Below are positions 1-8,101 of a stretch of DNA of 64,000 bases, piece by piece. The stretch lies in the NCBI RefSeq assembly GCF_025685625.1, contig NZ_JAGSYI010000005.1, positions 1-64,000 of the forward strand. Reading direction: 5' to 3'. The number at the start of each line of letters is the position of its first letter. Within the stretch, counting starts at the first letter, position 1. Under the pieces are notes generated by a model that was given only the letters and a program-made list of their open reading frames with translations, was not told the origin of the DNA and ran no database searches. Source of the stretch: Acidicapsa acidisoli (lineage in GTDB: Bacteria > Acidobacteriota > Terriglobia > Terriglobales > Acidobacteriaceae). The position numbers and the translations under genes are program-made.

Positions 1-2
1 CC

Positions 3-98
3 GTTATCGCTTACATTCACTGGGAACAGTCCGATCCGCATCCCATCGTCATCGGCGCTGCATTCCTACTTCGCAAACTCACACAAGTCCTTGAATGA
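3..98 (+). CDS. C-terminal end of an unidentified protein (partial)
   Basis: The third forward frame is open from the window edge to a TGA at 96-98. It encodes 31 residues ending IGAAFLLRKLTQVLE, a composition more like a real protein end than random frame. Nothing can be said about function because the gene starts outside the window. It would converge on the glycosyltransferase gene that ends at 235. It could still be a chance open frame. Confidence 0.35.
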   Translation, partial: VIAYIHWEQSDPHPIVIGAAFLLRKLTQVLE

Positions 99-234
99 CA
101 CATCAATCCAATATCCGATGCCCCGGAAACGAAAAACTGCCGAAGAGTGAGTGGCCTCTGCATTTGAACCGCCAGCGATGCTTCGTGAAGTCCCTGCTCC
201 TCGATCGGCCACCTTGCCCGTTTGGTCCGTCCCG

Positions 235-1464
235 CTATCCCCGAATTTCATCAGATAAGCGGGGATCTATGTTGCGGTTCAAGACACCGTCCACGACGGA
301 GCGCATCGAACGGCCCCAAGCGTCCCAATTCAGCCTGCGCTCGTACTCGTCTCGACAAGATACGACCAACGCGTAATACCGGCTGGGTTCGGCAATGATC
401 TGCATGATCTTCGCGGCATACGCGTCGCCGCGTGCATCATAAGGCATGGCATAACCATTCACACCTTCCCTCAGAGCGCCGCAAACTCCTCCGGTATCGG
501 TTGCTATGGTTGGCAGACCGAAGGCGCTGGCCTCACACGTGACAACCCCAAGCGCTTCTGCGCGGGTCGGAAAAAGCATGAAATGCGCATCGAGAAAAAG
601 CTGCTCCATCTGCTTCCACTGCTCAGGGTCATGCTTGCTCAGGAATGGAATTACGCGGAACCGAGGATGCTCGAAGCCGGCAGGAGGTATGCAGCCGCAG
701 AGAGTAAGAGTGGCCTCAACGTTGTTCTTCAACAGAGTGGTGAGGCATTCAAAAGCAATTGGACCCCCTTTTCGCTCCCAATCCACACCCACCATGATTA
801 GATTGATTGATCCGTCTAGCGAGCGATTGAGGGCCGCCGATCGCGTAGGAGGATCATTCAGATTTGCTCCGAAGCTGATCTGATGGACGGACTCGGGCGG
901 TAAGCCGAAGTCGTCGCAGCAACTTTTAGCGGCCCAATCAGAAGGAAAAATGCAGGCGCTAGCGCGGCGAACGGCAAGCGATTCAATATACTGCCCCTCG
1001 GCCCTGGCGAAGGATGATACCGCAGCTAAATCGGGATAATAGTCGAGGATCAGCGGCCAAGTGATGTCAGAACAGTAGATAATCGGGAGATCGGTCTTGA
1101 GGAATGCGATCTCCGACGCGGCAACGGGCGCGAAGAGGATGTCACACGGTGATTCCTGAATTCGCCGCTCGAAGAATTGGGCGAGCCTGTGGGCGAGCAA
1201 ACGATGCTTGTCCCCGAGGAGGATCTTGCCGGTGAGTTTCTTCCAGATTCGATTGAGACGAGAGGAATTGTGTTCGATGAATCTCGTTCCGAAAGACTCG
1301 TCGGGGCCGAGATACACGACTTCGCCAACATGGGCTTCCAGCGCCCGGCACATAAAAAAAAAGATGCCCGACCAGGATCGGATATTGCGAGCATCAAAGC
1401 GATGCACAAATCCGATCCGGAGTCGATGATTCGTGCTTGGCAAATCGGCAGACGGTATCACTTG
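235..1464 (-). CDS. Family 4-like glycosyltransferase
   Basis: Probable cytoplasmic or membrane-associated sugar transferase with the GT-B fold, retaining type. The N-terminal half opens with a short beta strand followed by RFDARNIRSWSG, as in GT4 acceptor domains. The C-terminal half carries a hydrophobic strand (INLIMVGVDWERKGG) and the typical donor-site segment FPTRAEALGVVTCEASAFGLPTIATDTGG, in which the EALG glutamate is expected to contact the nucleotide sugar. I chose the GTG at 1464 because an AGGG/GGAG ribosome site lies about 7 bases upstream; a TTG at 1515 would add 17 residues. It reads away from the next glycosyltransferase gene. Donor and acceptor are unknown; a role in surface polysaccharide assembly is inferred from the neighbours. 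Confidence 0.85.
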   Translation of the reverse strand, partial: QVIPSADLPSTNHRLRIGFVHRFDARNIRSWSGIFFFMCRALEAHVGEVVYLGPDESFGTRFIEHNSSRLNRIWKKLTGKILLGDKHRLLAHRLAQFFERRIQESPCDILFAPVAASEIAFLKTDLPIIYCSDITWPLILDYYPDLAAVSSFARAEGQYIESLAVRRASACIFPSDWAAKSCCDDFGLPPESVHQISFGANLNDPPTRSAALNRSLDGSINLIMVGVDWERKGGPIAFECLTTLLKNNVEATLTLCGCIPPAGFEHPRFRVIPFLSKHDPEQWKQMEQLFLDAHFMLFPTRAEALGVVTCEASAFGLPTIATDTGGVCGALREGVNGYAMPYDARGDAYAAKIMQIIAEPSRYYALVVSCRDEYERRLNWDAWGRSMRSVVDGVLNRNIDPRLSDEIRG

Positions 1465-1974
1465 AAAACCCTGCTCCGAAATAGGATTCCCCTTTGCACA
1501 CAAAGCCTTACCCAATATTCAAAAGGCATCAGTGCGAGCGGTGTCTGATTATCAATTATCTGATCCTAAGATACCATGTTCGCATTAGGCCCAACACAAC
1601 GACTGGTAAAACCGCCGGTCTTCCGAGCGGCGATGGTGCCGAAGACGCATGCGCACTGGTTCAATAAAGCTGAATACAACGCTTGATTCAGCACGTCATG
1701 CCATCAGCCCATAGGTCCATTGCCTTCGACGCGAACTCCGTACCGTACAACATACGAAGGGTTGGGGTTGACGTGCAACAGGCGTGGATTTGCTGTAGTG
1801 ATGTTCGTATCGAGAGCCACGCCAGCCTTGAATCTCTCAACTTCCAGATGGCTGAGGTCCAGATAGCTGAGGTCTTGGATCTTGGGCCATCAGTCTCCTG
1901 TATAATCGCCTTCAAACACTTGACATGGGTTATGCAGCACCCGAATCATTCGCACGTTAGGCTGCGGGGGGAAC
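1465..1974. other. Divergent intergenic region without a convincing gene
   Basis: About 500 bases separate two divergent glycosyltransferase genes. Short open frames occur on both strands, but none has a ribosome site or recognisable composition. A perfect TTGACA lies at 1919-1924, 51 bases before the rightward gene, without a good -10 partner. A 15-bp unit is repeated once in tandem (1844-1858 and 1859-1873, one mismatch). Confidence 0.5.
1844..1873. repeat. Two-copy 15-bp tandem repeat
   Basis: CCAGATGGCTGAGGT is followed directly by CCAGATAGCTGAGGT, one mismatch in 15. The repeat lies about 100 bases upstream of the glycosyltransferase start at 1975. It may be a chance duplication or a paired protein-binding site. 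Confidence 0.6.
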
Positions 1975-3009
1975 ATGGCTTCTGATAGACCCATCCCGGT
2001 CATCTCCGTCTTTAGCGGTCTTGAACCCGGCTGGAAGTGGTATGTAGAGGAAACTATAGGCAAGGCGTACTGGGATTTCCATACCGAGGAAGCGAAGACC
2101 CTGTTGGAACGCAAGATTCGGCGTCCCCGGCTAAGCCGAGTGGCAGGAGCGTTCCGTTGTGTTTCGAGCGCCAGACGCTTGTCCAGCAGCGCGGTAGCTG
2201 CATGTAGCCAATACAACACGATGTGGGCCGCCATTGCCCTGCGTGTTCTCGCGGTTCAAATACCCTTGCTGTCCTTCTCCTTTCATTTTCCTAGACTACC
2301 CAAGGGTTTGCGCTTGTTGATTATGAAGTGGGCCTTTTCGCGCGTCGAGCGATTCATGGTTCATTCCGAAGCGGAGAAGGAGCGATACGCTAAGCACTTT
2401 GGATTGTCCGTAGAGCGGTTTCAGTTAGTGCGTTGGGGAGTGCAACCCTCTTCGGTACAGATCGAGGATCTCCCCCCTCCTATTGAGTCCCCATATATCT
2501 GCGCACTGGGAAAAGATGGGCGGGATTACCGCACGTTAATTGAGGCTATGAAGATGCTGCCAGAGTTGACATTGATTGCCGTGGCGCAGCCTTACAACTT
2601 GACAGGGATCGACATCCCGAAGAATGTGAAGATCTACTGCGATATTCCTCTTGTTGAGGCAACGAACATTTTGAAACATTCGCAATTTATGGCGCTACCG
2701 CTTGAATCCGACGAGACATCCTGCGGACATATCACCCTTGTTTCTGCAATGTATTGCAAGAAAGCAATTGTTGCCACGAGTTCGTCAGGGATTGCGGATT
2801 ACTTCCCGGTGGGATACGACGCTCCGAAGATCGCCGCAGGGGACGTTGAGGGCTGGGTAAAGGCGCTCGGTGCGATGGCTGCTGATCATGATCGATTGGA
2901 GCGATGCGCAATTGCTGGTGAAAAGTTCGCTTATGAATACTGCTCGCGTGATGCCAGTTATCGTGGCACCATGGATGTGTTTCGCAAAGGCGGAATCGTG
3001 ATTGGCTAA
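1975..3009 (+). CDS. Glycosyltransferase, GT-B type (GT4-like)
   Basis: A 344-residue probable sugar transferase. The C-terminal half follows the GT4 pattern: YICALGKDGRDYRTLIEAM begins the nucleotide-sugar domain, and LPLESDETSCGHITLVSAMYCKKAIVAT resembles the donor-binding EX7E-like segment, with a downstream SSGIADYF loop. The N-terminal half has a hydrophobic stretch near residues 85-110 (IALRVLAVQIPLLSFSFHF) that may lie on the membrane, which suits a lipid-linked acceptor. The ATG follows a run of six G that can serve as ribosome site. It is transcribed away from the upstream glycosyltransferase and converges on a family 25 enzyme. The specific sugar is unknown. Confidence 0.8.
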   Translation: MASDRPIPVISVFSGLEPGWKWYVEETIGKAYWDFHTEEAKTLLERKIRRPRLSRVAGAFRCVSSARRLSSSAVAACSQYNTMWAAIALRVLAVQIPLLSFSFHFPRLPKGLRLLIMKWAFSRVERFMVHSEAEKERYAKHFGLSVERFQLVRWGVQPSSVQIEDLPPPIESPYICALGKDGRDYRTLIEAMKMLPELTLIAVAQPYNLTGIDIPKNVKIYCDIPLVEATNILKHSQFMALPLESDETSCGHITLVSAMYCKKAIVATSSSGIADYFPVGYDAPKIAAGDVEGWVKALGAMAADHDRLERCAIAGEKFAYEYCSRDASYRGTMDVFRKGGIVIG

Positions 3010-3111
3010 GGAGCCTCTGGGCAGCTTTCTGACACTATGGACTTCTGCAAATGTCAAACTCCTACTGCCTCCTGGACAGAGCCGGCGAACTCCCGATTGA
3101 ATTAGAACCGT

Positions 3112-3834
3112 TCATTGATTTGCAAGGTTTCTCATCCTTCTCAACAACGCAATGCCCTGGCGAATTCCGGGAATCCGGTCAAACCAGCGCAGTGAGTGAA
3201 TATCGGTCCTGGACTTGCGTTGATAACCCAGCATCGGCACTGAGACAAGAGTGATCTTCGTAGGGAACTGTTGCCGGAACCAACAATAGGCGCCGTCCAC
3301 GTGCATCGGTCCTCCGTTCGGATCACCGGGAGGCCTGCTCAGTATGTTCTCAAGATAAGTGACAGCTTCGCCGATTGCTGGTCCGCAAAAGCCTACAAAG
3401 TGTGTGGTGGAAAGCGGAGTTGTCGGACTAAGCCGGAGGACACCGCTGGTTCCTTCGGGCTGAGGAAGTGAATCCGCGATGTAACCTCCGTAGAAAAGGC
3501 TCCAGTCTGTCTTCTCCAGCTCCGCAACTACATTGCCTATACGCGTATTGAAATCTGGTGCAAAATTCAGGTCATCTTCGAAGATCAAGATACGTTCGAA
3601 TTGCCGGTCGCGAGCGTGGCGAAGGATACCCAGGTGACTCAGAAAGCAACCTCTGGATCCGATGCTCGGAAAACCTTCGGGTTCCTGGGGCCGAACAGCC
3701 TCAAAGAGGCGAACGCATGGCGTGTCAAAACTGAGTCCGATTGCATTCAATTGTTCAGCCATCTCCCTCCGGCGATCGTGTCTACTCGGAAGGTTGATCA
3801 CATAGATCTGCTGGAAGTACTCCAAAACATGCAT
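3112..3834 (-). CDS. Glycosyltransferase family 25 (LPS-type)
   Basis: A 240-residue member of the LPS glycosyltransferase family GT25, which moves a galactose or similar residue onto lipopolysaccharide-like acceptors. The family's opening is clear: IYVINLPSRHDRR near the start, then RGCFLSHLGILRHA, and the acidic metal site in ILIFEDDLNFAPDF. A histidine-rich loop (GGPMHVDGAYCWFRQQ) follows, as in the family. I start it at the ATG at 3834 because AGGA lies at the right distance upstream and family members begin just before the INLPSR strand. Longer in-frame openings run up to 4035 but lack similarity. Confidence 0.85.
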   Translation of the reverse strand: MHVLEYFQQIYVINLPSRHDRRREMAEQLNAIGLSFDTPCVRLFEAVRPQEPEGFPSIGSRGCFLSHLGILRHARDRQFERILIFEDDLNFAPDFNTRIGNVVAELEKTDWSLFYGGYIADSLPQPEGTSGVLRLSPTTPLSTTHFVGFCGPAIGEAVTYLENILSRPPGDPNGGPMHVDGAYCWFRQQFPTKITLVSVPMLGYQRKSRTDIHSLRWFDRIPGIRQGIALLRRMRNLANQ

Positions 3835-4076
3835 GAGTCCTTTGCTTTCCTCGACGCAGGGAGAGCAACTATTGATGATTGGCTTTGTCATTTGCCCCCA
3901 AATTACTGCACGCTGGAATCTTCTCGTTGACGGCGGACCGATCATCCCGATCATACCGAAAACTTCGACACCACATGAATGAAAATGCAACCGTGAATGT
4001 TTACGCCGAGAGAGTGCCGCATTCCCCACATGCACCGTCTTCCTGCACTCTACCGTGGAAATCCCAGATGAATCAC

Positions 4077-4316
4077 CTATTGCACAGTGCCCTTCAGCGC
4101 GGGTGATTCATTCCGATGCGAAGCGTCCGGCTCGCTCTCGGCTGACAGGATGCCGTCGAGATCAACCGACGTATCACACGGCCTGTCCAGTCCACGCACC
4201 ATATATTGAATGACACCCTTCGGCGGTAGTTCACCAACGGAAACACGTCGTCCACGAGAATCCTTCTTCGAGCGGCCGAATTCGGCTGTGGCATCGTAGC
4301 CGCAGGCCACATTCAT
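4077..4316 (-). CDS. Small hypothetical protein (79 residues)
   Basis: A possible gene between the divergent family 25 transferase and ATP-grasp gene. The product is hydrophilic, rich in D, E, G and S, without a signal peptide or membrane segment. The stretch RRVSVGELPPKG then VDLDGILSAESE faintly recalls PilZ-like proteins, but the diagnostic motifs are not complete and I do not assign that family. Codon choice and amino-acid balance are better than in the shadow frames nearby. The ATG at 4316 has no clear ribosome site. It may equally be non-coding. Confidence 0.35.
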   Translation of the reverse strand: MNVACGYDATAEFGRSKKDSRGRRVSVGELPPKGVIQYMVRGLDRPCDTSVDLDGILSAESEPDASHRNESPALKGTVQ

Positions 4317-4509
4317 CGTGGCGTTTCTTTTAAACGCAGATGATTCCAGCCGCGTCTACAGACTGTTTTAATGGCCTGAGTTGTTTACTCTTATCCCCCA
4401 TAAGAGGTGGTCCGACCGGGCCGAATTGCGTGCTATAGTACGAAGTAAAATCAGAGCCTCAGGTGATCGCCGCCCAAGCTGCCGGATCGCCATCGGAAGT
4501 GTGGCACTC

Positions 4510-5841
4510 GTGAACGACAAGTCGGGACCCGCAGTACTGGTATGCGCGTCAATGTGGTGGCCGCTGTCGGCGCGCTTGGCGACCGCACTCATCCGTCACG
4601 GATGTAATGTGTCAGCCGTCTGTCCATCCAGGCATCCACTGCGGTTTGTGACTGGGATCGAATCGGTATTTCCGTACAGAGGACTCAACTCCATCGGTTC
4701 GCTGAAGGCTGCCATTTTGGCTATGCGACCGATCCTGATCGTGCCCTGCGACGATAGCGTGGTCTGGCAGTTGCATGAATTGCACGCGCGGAATCCCGAT
4801 CTGCGCTCTCTCATCGAACGCTCTTTGGGAGCTGACATAGCCTATCCGGTACTTCGCAGCCGGGCCACATTCCTGGAAGCGGCAGTGGAACTTGGAATCC
4901 GTGTGCCGGCTACGCGAACTCTCACCTCGGAAGACGACTTACACTCCTGGCGCGCGGACAGCCCCGCAGTTCTCAAGCGCGACGGAACGTGGGGAGGCTC
5001 CGGCGTGGCCATCGTCCACTCTCTTTCGAGCGCCCAGGCGGCCTTTCGCAGGCTCTCGCAACCCATTGGCGCCGGAACTGCATGGAAGCGCTGCCTGATT
5101 AACCTGGACCCTGTCGCGCTCTGGTCATGGAAACGGCAGGAGCCGCCGAGAATTACCTTGCAGGAATTCATCCAGGGCCGTCCAGCAAACTCGATGATCG
5201 CCTGTTGGCAGGGTAAGCTTCTGGGGATTGTTTCTGTCGAGGTTTTAACCTCTCAGGGAGCTACCGGCGCAGCCACCGTGGTTCGACTGATGCAGAACAA
5301 AGAAATGGAGCGAGCGGCGCGACTGCTGGCGAGGAAATTCATGCTCAGCGGATTCCATGGCCTGGACTTCGTTCTCGATCAGAAAACCGGCGCAGCGTAC
5401 CTGATCGAAATCAATCCTCGATGCACGCAGCTCGGCCACTTGCGTCTTGCAAATCAAGGCGACCTGGCCGGTGCGCTCATCGCAAAGCTTCGGAATCAGC
5501 CGATACCTCCGGTAACGGACCCGCAGGACAGTCTGTCGGGTGAGACCATCGCATTTTTTCCACAAGCCATCCAGTGGAATCCGAACAGCCCCTACCTTCG
5601 CTATGGCAAGCACGATGTTCCGTGGGAGGAACCCGCGCTGGTGCTTGAGCTGCTCCGTGGCGCTTGGCCTGAGCGGAAGTGGTTGAGCCGCATTTATCAC
5701 CACTACCGCGCCCCCAGTCCTCCGGAAGAAGTAGATTTTGAACTGTCTCGCGACAGGTTGACCAAAGCTGATTTCCATCAGCGCATGGGTAGCATGGCAA
5801 CTCAGCCGCGTAAGCATGTCCGGAACGTAAAACTGGGATAA
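4510..5841 (+). CDS. ATP-grasp domain protein
   Basis: Predicted carboxylate-amine/thiol ligase of the ATP-grasp superfamily, about 443 residues. The N-terminal domain begins with a Rossmann-like strand (AVLVCASMWWPLSARLATALIRHG) followed by CPSRHPL. The ATP-grasp core shows PAVLKRDGTWGGSGVAIV, with the ATP-contacting Lys and Gly loop. Near residue 300, GFHGLDFVLD and AYLIEINPRCTQLGHL contain the Mg/ATP-binding E-I-N-P-R. Family members with this N-terminus occur in polysaccharide loci, possibly for amino-acid or peptide decoration, but the substrate cannot be read from sequence. The start is uncertain: the GTG at 4510 has GGAAG about 10 bases upstream; a GTG at 4501 and a TTG at 4381 are also in frame. 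Confidence 0.8.
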   Translation: MNDKSGPAVLVCASMWWPLSARLATALIRHGCNVSAVCPSRHPLRFVTGIESVFPYRGLNSIGSLKAAILAMRPILIVPCDDSVVWQLHELHARNPDLRSLIERSLGADIAYPVLRSRATFLEAAVELGIRVPATRTLTSEDDLHSWRADSPAVLKRDGTWGGSGVAIVHSLSSAQAAFRRLSQPIGAGTAWKRCLINLDPVALWSWKRQEPPRITLQEFIQGRPANSMIACWQGKLLGIVSVEVLTSQGATGAATVVRLMQNKEMERAARLLARKFMLSGFHGLDFVLDQKTGAAYLIEINPRCTQLGHLRLANQGDLAGALIAKLRNQPIPPVTDPQDSLSGETIAFFPQAIQWNPNSPYLRYGKHDVPWEEPALVLELLRGAWPERKWLSRIYHHYRAPSPPEEVDFELSRDRLTKADFHQRMGSMATQPRKHVRNVKLG

Positions 5842-5890
5842 GTCTGCTTCTCAAACCCACGTATCGCAGCGGCGTCAATGAAGCGGCGCC

Positions 5891-5925
5891 GCTCCGGCAA
5901 GGCGGAGCCTGTATTTTGTCTTTTT
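5891..5925 (+). terminator. Possible intrinsic terminator after the ATP-grasp gene
   Basis: A GC-rich stem GCTCCG/CGGAGC (5891-5896 with 5903-5908, 6-base loop) is followed by a T-rich run ending TTTTT at about 5925. It lies between two convergent genes and suits termination of the rightward one. The stem is short. Confidence 0.45.
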
Positions 5926-6072
5926 AGGGCGTGACACGTGAGGCATTCGGCCAGATCGCCAGCTTAAGCGGCAGAGATCAAACCAGTGAAAGCGTCATCC
6001 GATCTGTGACTCGAGGTTTTAGCCCTTTAAGCAATTGAAATACAAAGCATAGAGACGCTGAAGGAATAGAAG

Positions 6073-7197
6073 TTACTTCGACCGCAAGTCCGCCTTTTCC
6101 CTCGCACCTTTCGAGAGCATCTTCCCGAAATGGATCGCCGGCTTCTCAACAAAGAAGTACGACAACGGAACCACGACGCAAAGCAAAGACAGAAAGAACG
6201 GTGCTCCGGGAGCCTCCCAGGAATAGAGTGAGACTGGCGCCGTAAAGAGCTGCTGCCAGAGGTAAATGCCATAGGAGGTTATCCCAACAGCTTGAATCGG
6301 TCTGCTACACAGGAAGGATCTTAGCCAGCCTCCACATTCGAGACTATGCATCAAGATCAGGCCGATTGCTGGAGGCATGAGCAGGGCCGAAAACAATGAC
6401 TCGTTGAAGGCCCCATGCGGTACCGGATGGATTAGAAGCGTGAGCGCAACGAGGCTAACAATCCATCCCGGAACTCGAGCCGCAAAGTGCCGAACAGGAC
6501 GTTCATGGACTGCCATCAAAACGCCAAAACAGATGCAGGCAAATCCAACCCGGGTCCGAGCATCCACAGCAGGATTCACTTGGTGCGAAACAGCAAGCGA
6601 TAGGTTCCACACAAGGCAGAGAAGAAAGACGCAGGCAAATACGAAGGCTCTCCACCGTCGCCGGCTTAGTATCCAAAGAGTCGGGAAAATCAGATAAAAC
6701 TGTTCCTCGACTGCAAGGCTCCACGTGTGGCCAAAAAACCAGCTACCAGGGAGTACGTTCACGTCTGCCAGGAATGCTGCCGCGATGGCCAGTGATACCC
6801 ATCGTTCCTGGATGAGCCCTGTTGCGATCAATAGAGCTATGGCTACCACGTAAAGATACAGCGGCGGAAGTATCCGAAAGATCCTGCGATAGTAGAAACC
6901 CTTTAGCGAGAGAAATCCGTATCGCGACTCTTCCGATACCAGAAGGCGACAAATCACAAATCCACTGATCACAAAAAATGTGTCGACCCCGAGGAAACCT
7001 GCCAGTCCGAGAATATGCCATAGGAGATATACAGGCCGCACCAATCCCGAAAATTGAATCGAGAATAAGTGATGCAGAATTACCAACAGCACACTTATGG
7101 CACGCCAGCCATCCAACTCGCGTATACGTTTCTGTGAGCCGATATACGAAGAGGGACGAATCGTAGGCGGACTCGGCTCTTCTTGCGTTTGTGCCAC
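6073..7197 (-). CDS. Acyltransferase 3 family membrane protein (OafA/YrhL type)
   Basis: An integral inner-membrane acyltransferase, 374 residues with about ten hydrophobic helices. Such proteins typically carry acyl groups, often acetyl, across the membrane onto surface glycans. The family signature is present: RIRELDGWRAISVLLVILHHL, with the helix-1 histidine, then FFVISGFVICRLL, and FGHTWSLAVEEQFYLIFPTLWIL, which gives the conserved W-S-L-x-x-E-x-x-F-Y motif. It starts at a GTG (7197) preceded by a GGGGG run. It lies downstream of, and on the same strand as, the hexapeptide acetyltransferase. Decoration of the locus polysaccharide is inferred. Confidence 0.9.
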   Translation of the reverse strand: MAQTQEEPSPPTIRPSSYIGSQKRIRELDGWRAISVLLVILHHLFSIQFSGLVRPVYLLWHILGLAGFLGVDTFFVISGFVICRLLVSEESRYGFLSLKGFYYRRIFRILPPLYLYVVAIALLIATGLIQERWVSLAIAAAFLADVNVLPGSWFFGHTWSLAVEEQFYLIFPTLWILSRRRWRAFVFACVFLLCLVWNLSLAVSHQVNPAVDARTRVGFACICFGVLMAVHERPVRHFAARVPGWIVSLVALTLLIHPVPHGAFNESLFSALLMPPAIGLILMHSLECGGWLRSFLCSRPIQAVGITSYGIYLWQQLFTAPVSLYSWEAPGAPFFLSLLCVVVPLSYFFVEKPAIHFGKMLSKGAREKADLRSK

Positions 7198-7465
7198 TAG
7201 GTCGCCCCCAAATATGGATGTTTGTTTCAGGATAACAAATACTTACATTGGGGCGCATGTGCGTATCCCAATTCCAGGTTTGGACGTTGAACATACTCCA
7301 CATCAACTCCGACGCGATCCTCACTATTAGTATCGAAGCCGTCCGGTGTCTGCGGCGAGAACTGAAAGAGTCCGACACGTCTGCAATTCGCACGTGACGC
7401 AGGGTGGCCAGGCAAGCGTAACCTATATATCTCTGTGGCGCCTTCCGGCGCTACATCCGATTCGC

Positions 7466-8011
7466 CTAGTTACTCGATTCCGACCGCGTCGCTTCCACAA
7501 GAATCTCTTGCGCCTTGCGCGGCCGAATCTTGGCCGGAACCCCGACTGCGATGGAATTGGATGGCACGTCACTAATGACCACAGCATTGGCGCCAATCGC
7601 AACGTCGTCCCCAATCCGGATGCTCCCCAGGACCTTAGCCCCGGCACCGATATCCGCGCGATTGCCTATAATCGGCGCTCCGCGTTGACCCGTGTGACGA
7701 AGCCCTACGGTCACTCCGTTTCGGATCACGCAATCATCCCCGAATACCGCATCTCCACTGATGACAATGCCACCAAAGTGATCTATGCGAAAACGCCTGC
7801 CAAGCTTCGTTTCACAAGGAAGTTCGATGCCTGTAAGGATCTCCATAAGTAGCTTGAGCATTTTGTAGGCGAAGGAAAACGGACGGCGCAGCGCCCGATT
7901 CCGAATCCGATAACGCCAATTTCCGAATCGATAGACGATCATGACCCAGAGACCCTGGCGAGTCCACTCGCGATCATAGGTTTGCCAATCCTCGCGGATA
8001 TTCTCGAACAC
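7466..8011 (-). CDS. Hexapeptide-repeat acetyltransferase (serine acetyltransferase-like)
   Basis: A 181-residue left-handed beta-helix acetyltransferase that uses acetyl-CoA. The C-terminal half carries hexapeptide turns (ISGDAVFGDDCVIRNGVTVG, then APIIGNRADIGAGAKVLG and IRIGDDVAIGANAVVISDVP) and the family end PSNSIAVGVPAKIR. The N-terminal helical part (FENIREDWQTYDREW, WVMIVYRFGNWRY) resembles serine O-acetyltransferase relatives in polysaccharide loci rather than the cysteine-pathway enzyme, whose longer N-terminal domain is missing. The catalytic His is probably in DHFGGIVI. It starts at GTG 8011 with AAGGAG upstream. It follows the sigma-54 activator on the same strand. O-acetylation of an exported sugar is the likely role. 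Confidence 0.82.
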   Translation of the reverse strand: MFENIREDWQTYDREWTRQGLWVMIVYRFGNWRYRIRNRALRRPFSFAYKMLKLLMEILTGIELPCETKLGRRFRIDHFGGIVISGDAVFGDDCVIRNGVTVGLRHTGQRGAPIIGNRADIGAGAKVLGSIRIGDDVAIGANAVVISDVPSNSIAVGVPAKIRPRKAQEILVEATRSESSN

Positions 8012-8101
8012 GAGATTGCTCCTTGGCCACGTATGAAAAGTTACAAATTACGCGAATATGGTGATCCGTTCGATTTTACCCGAAGCGCTCCATCCGCTGA
8101 T

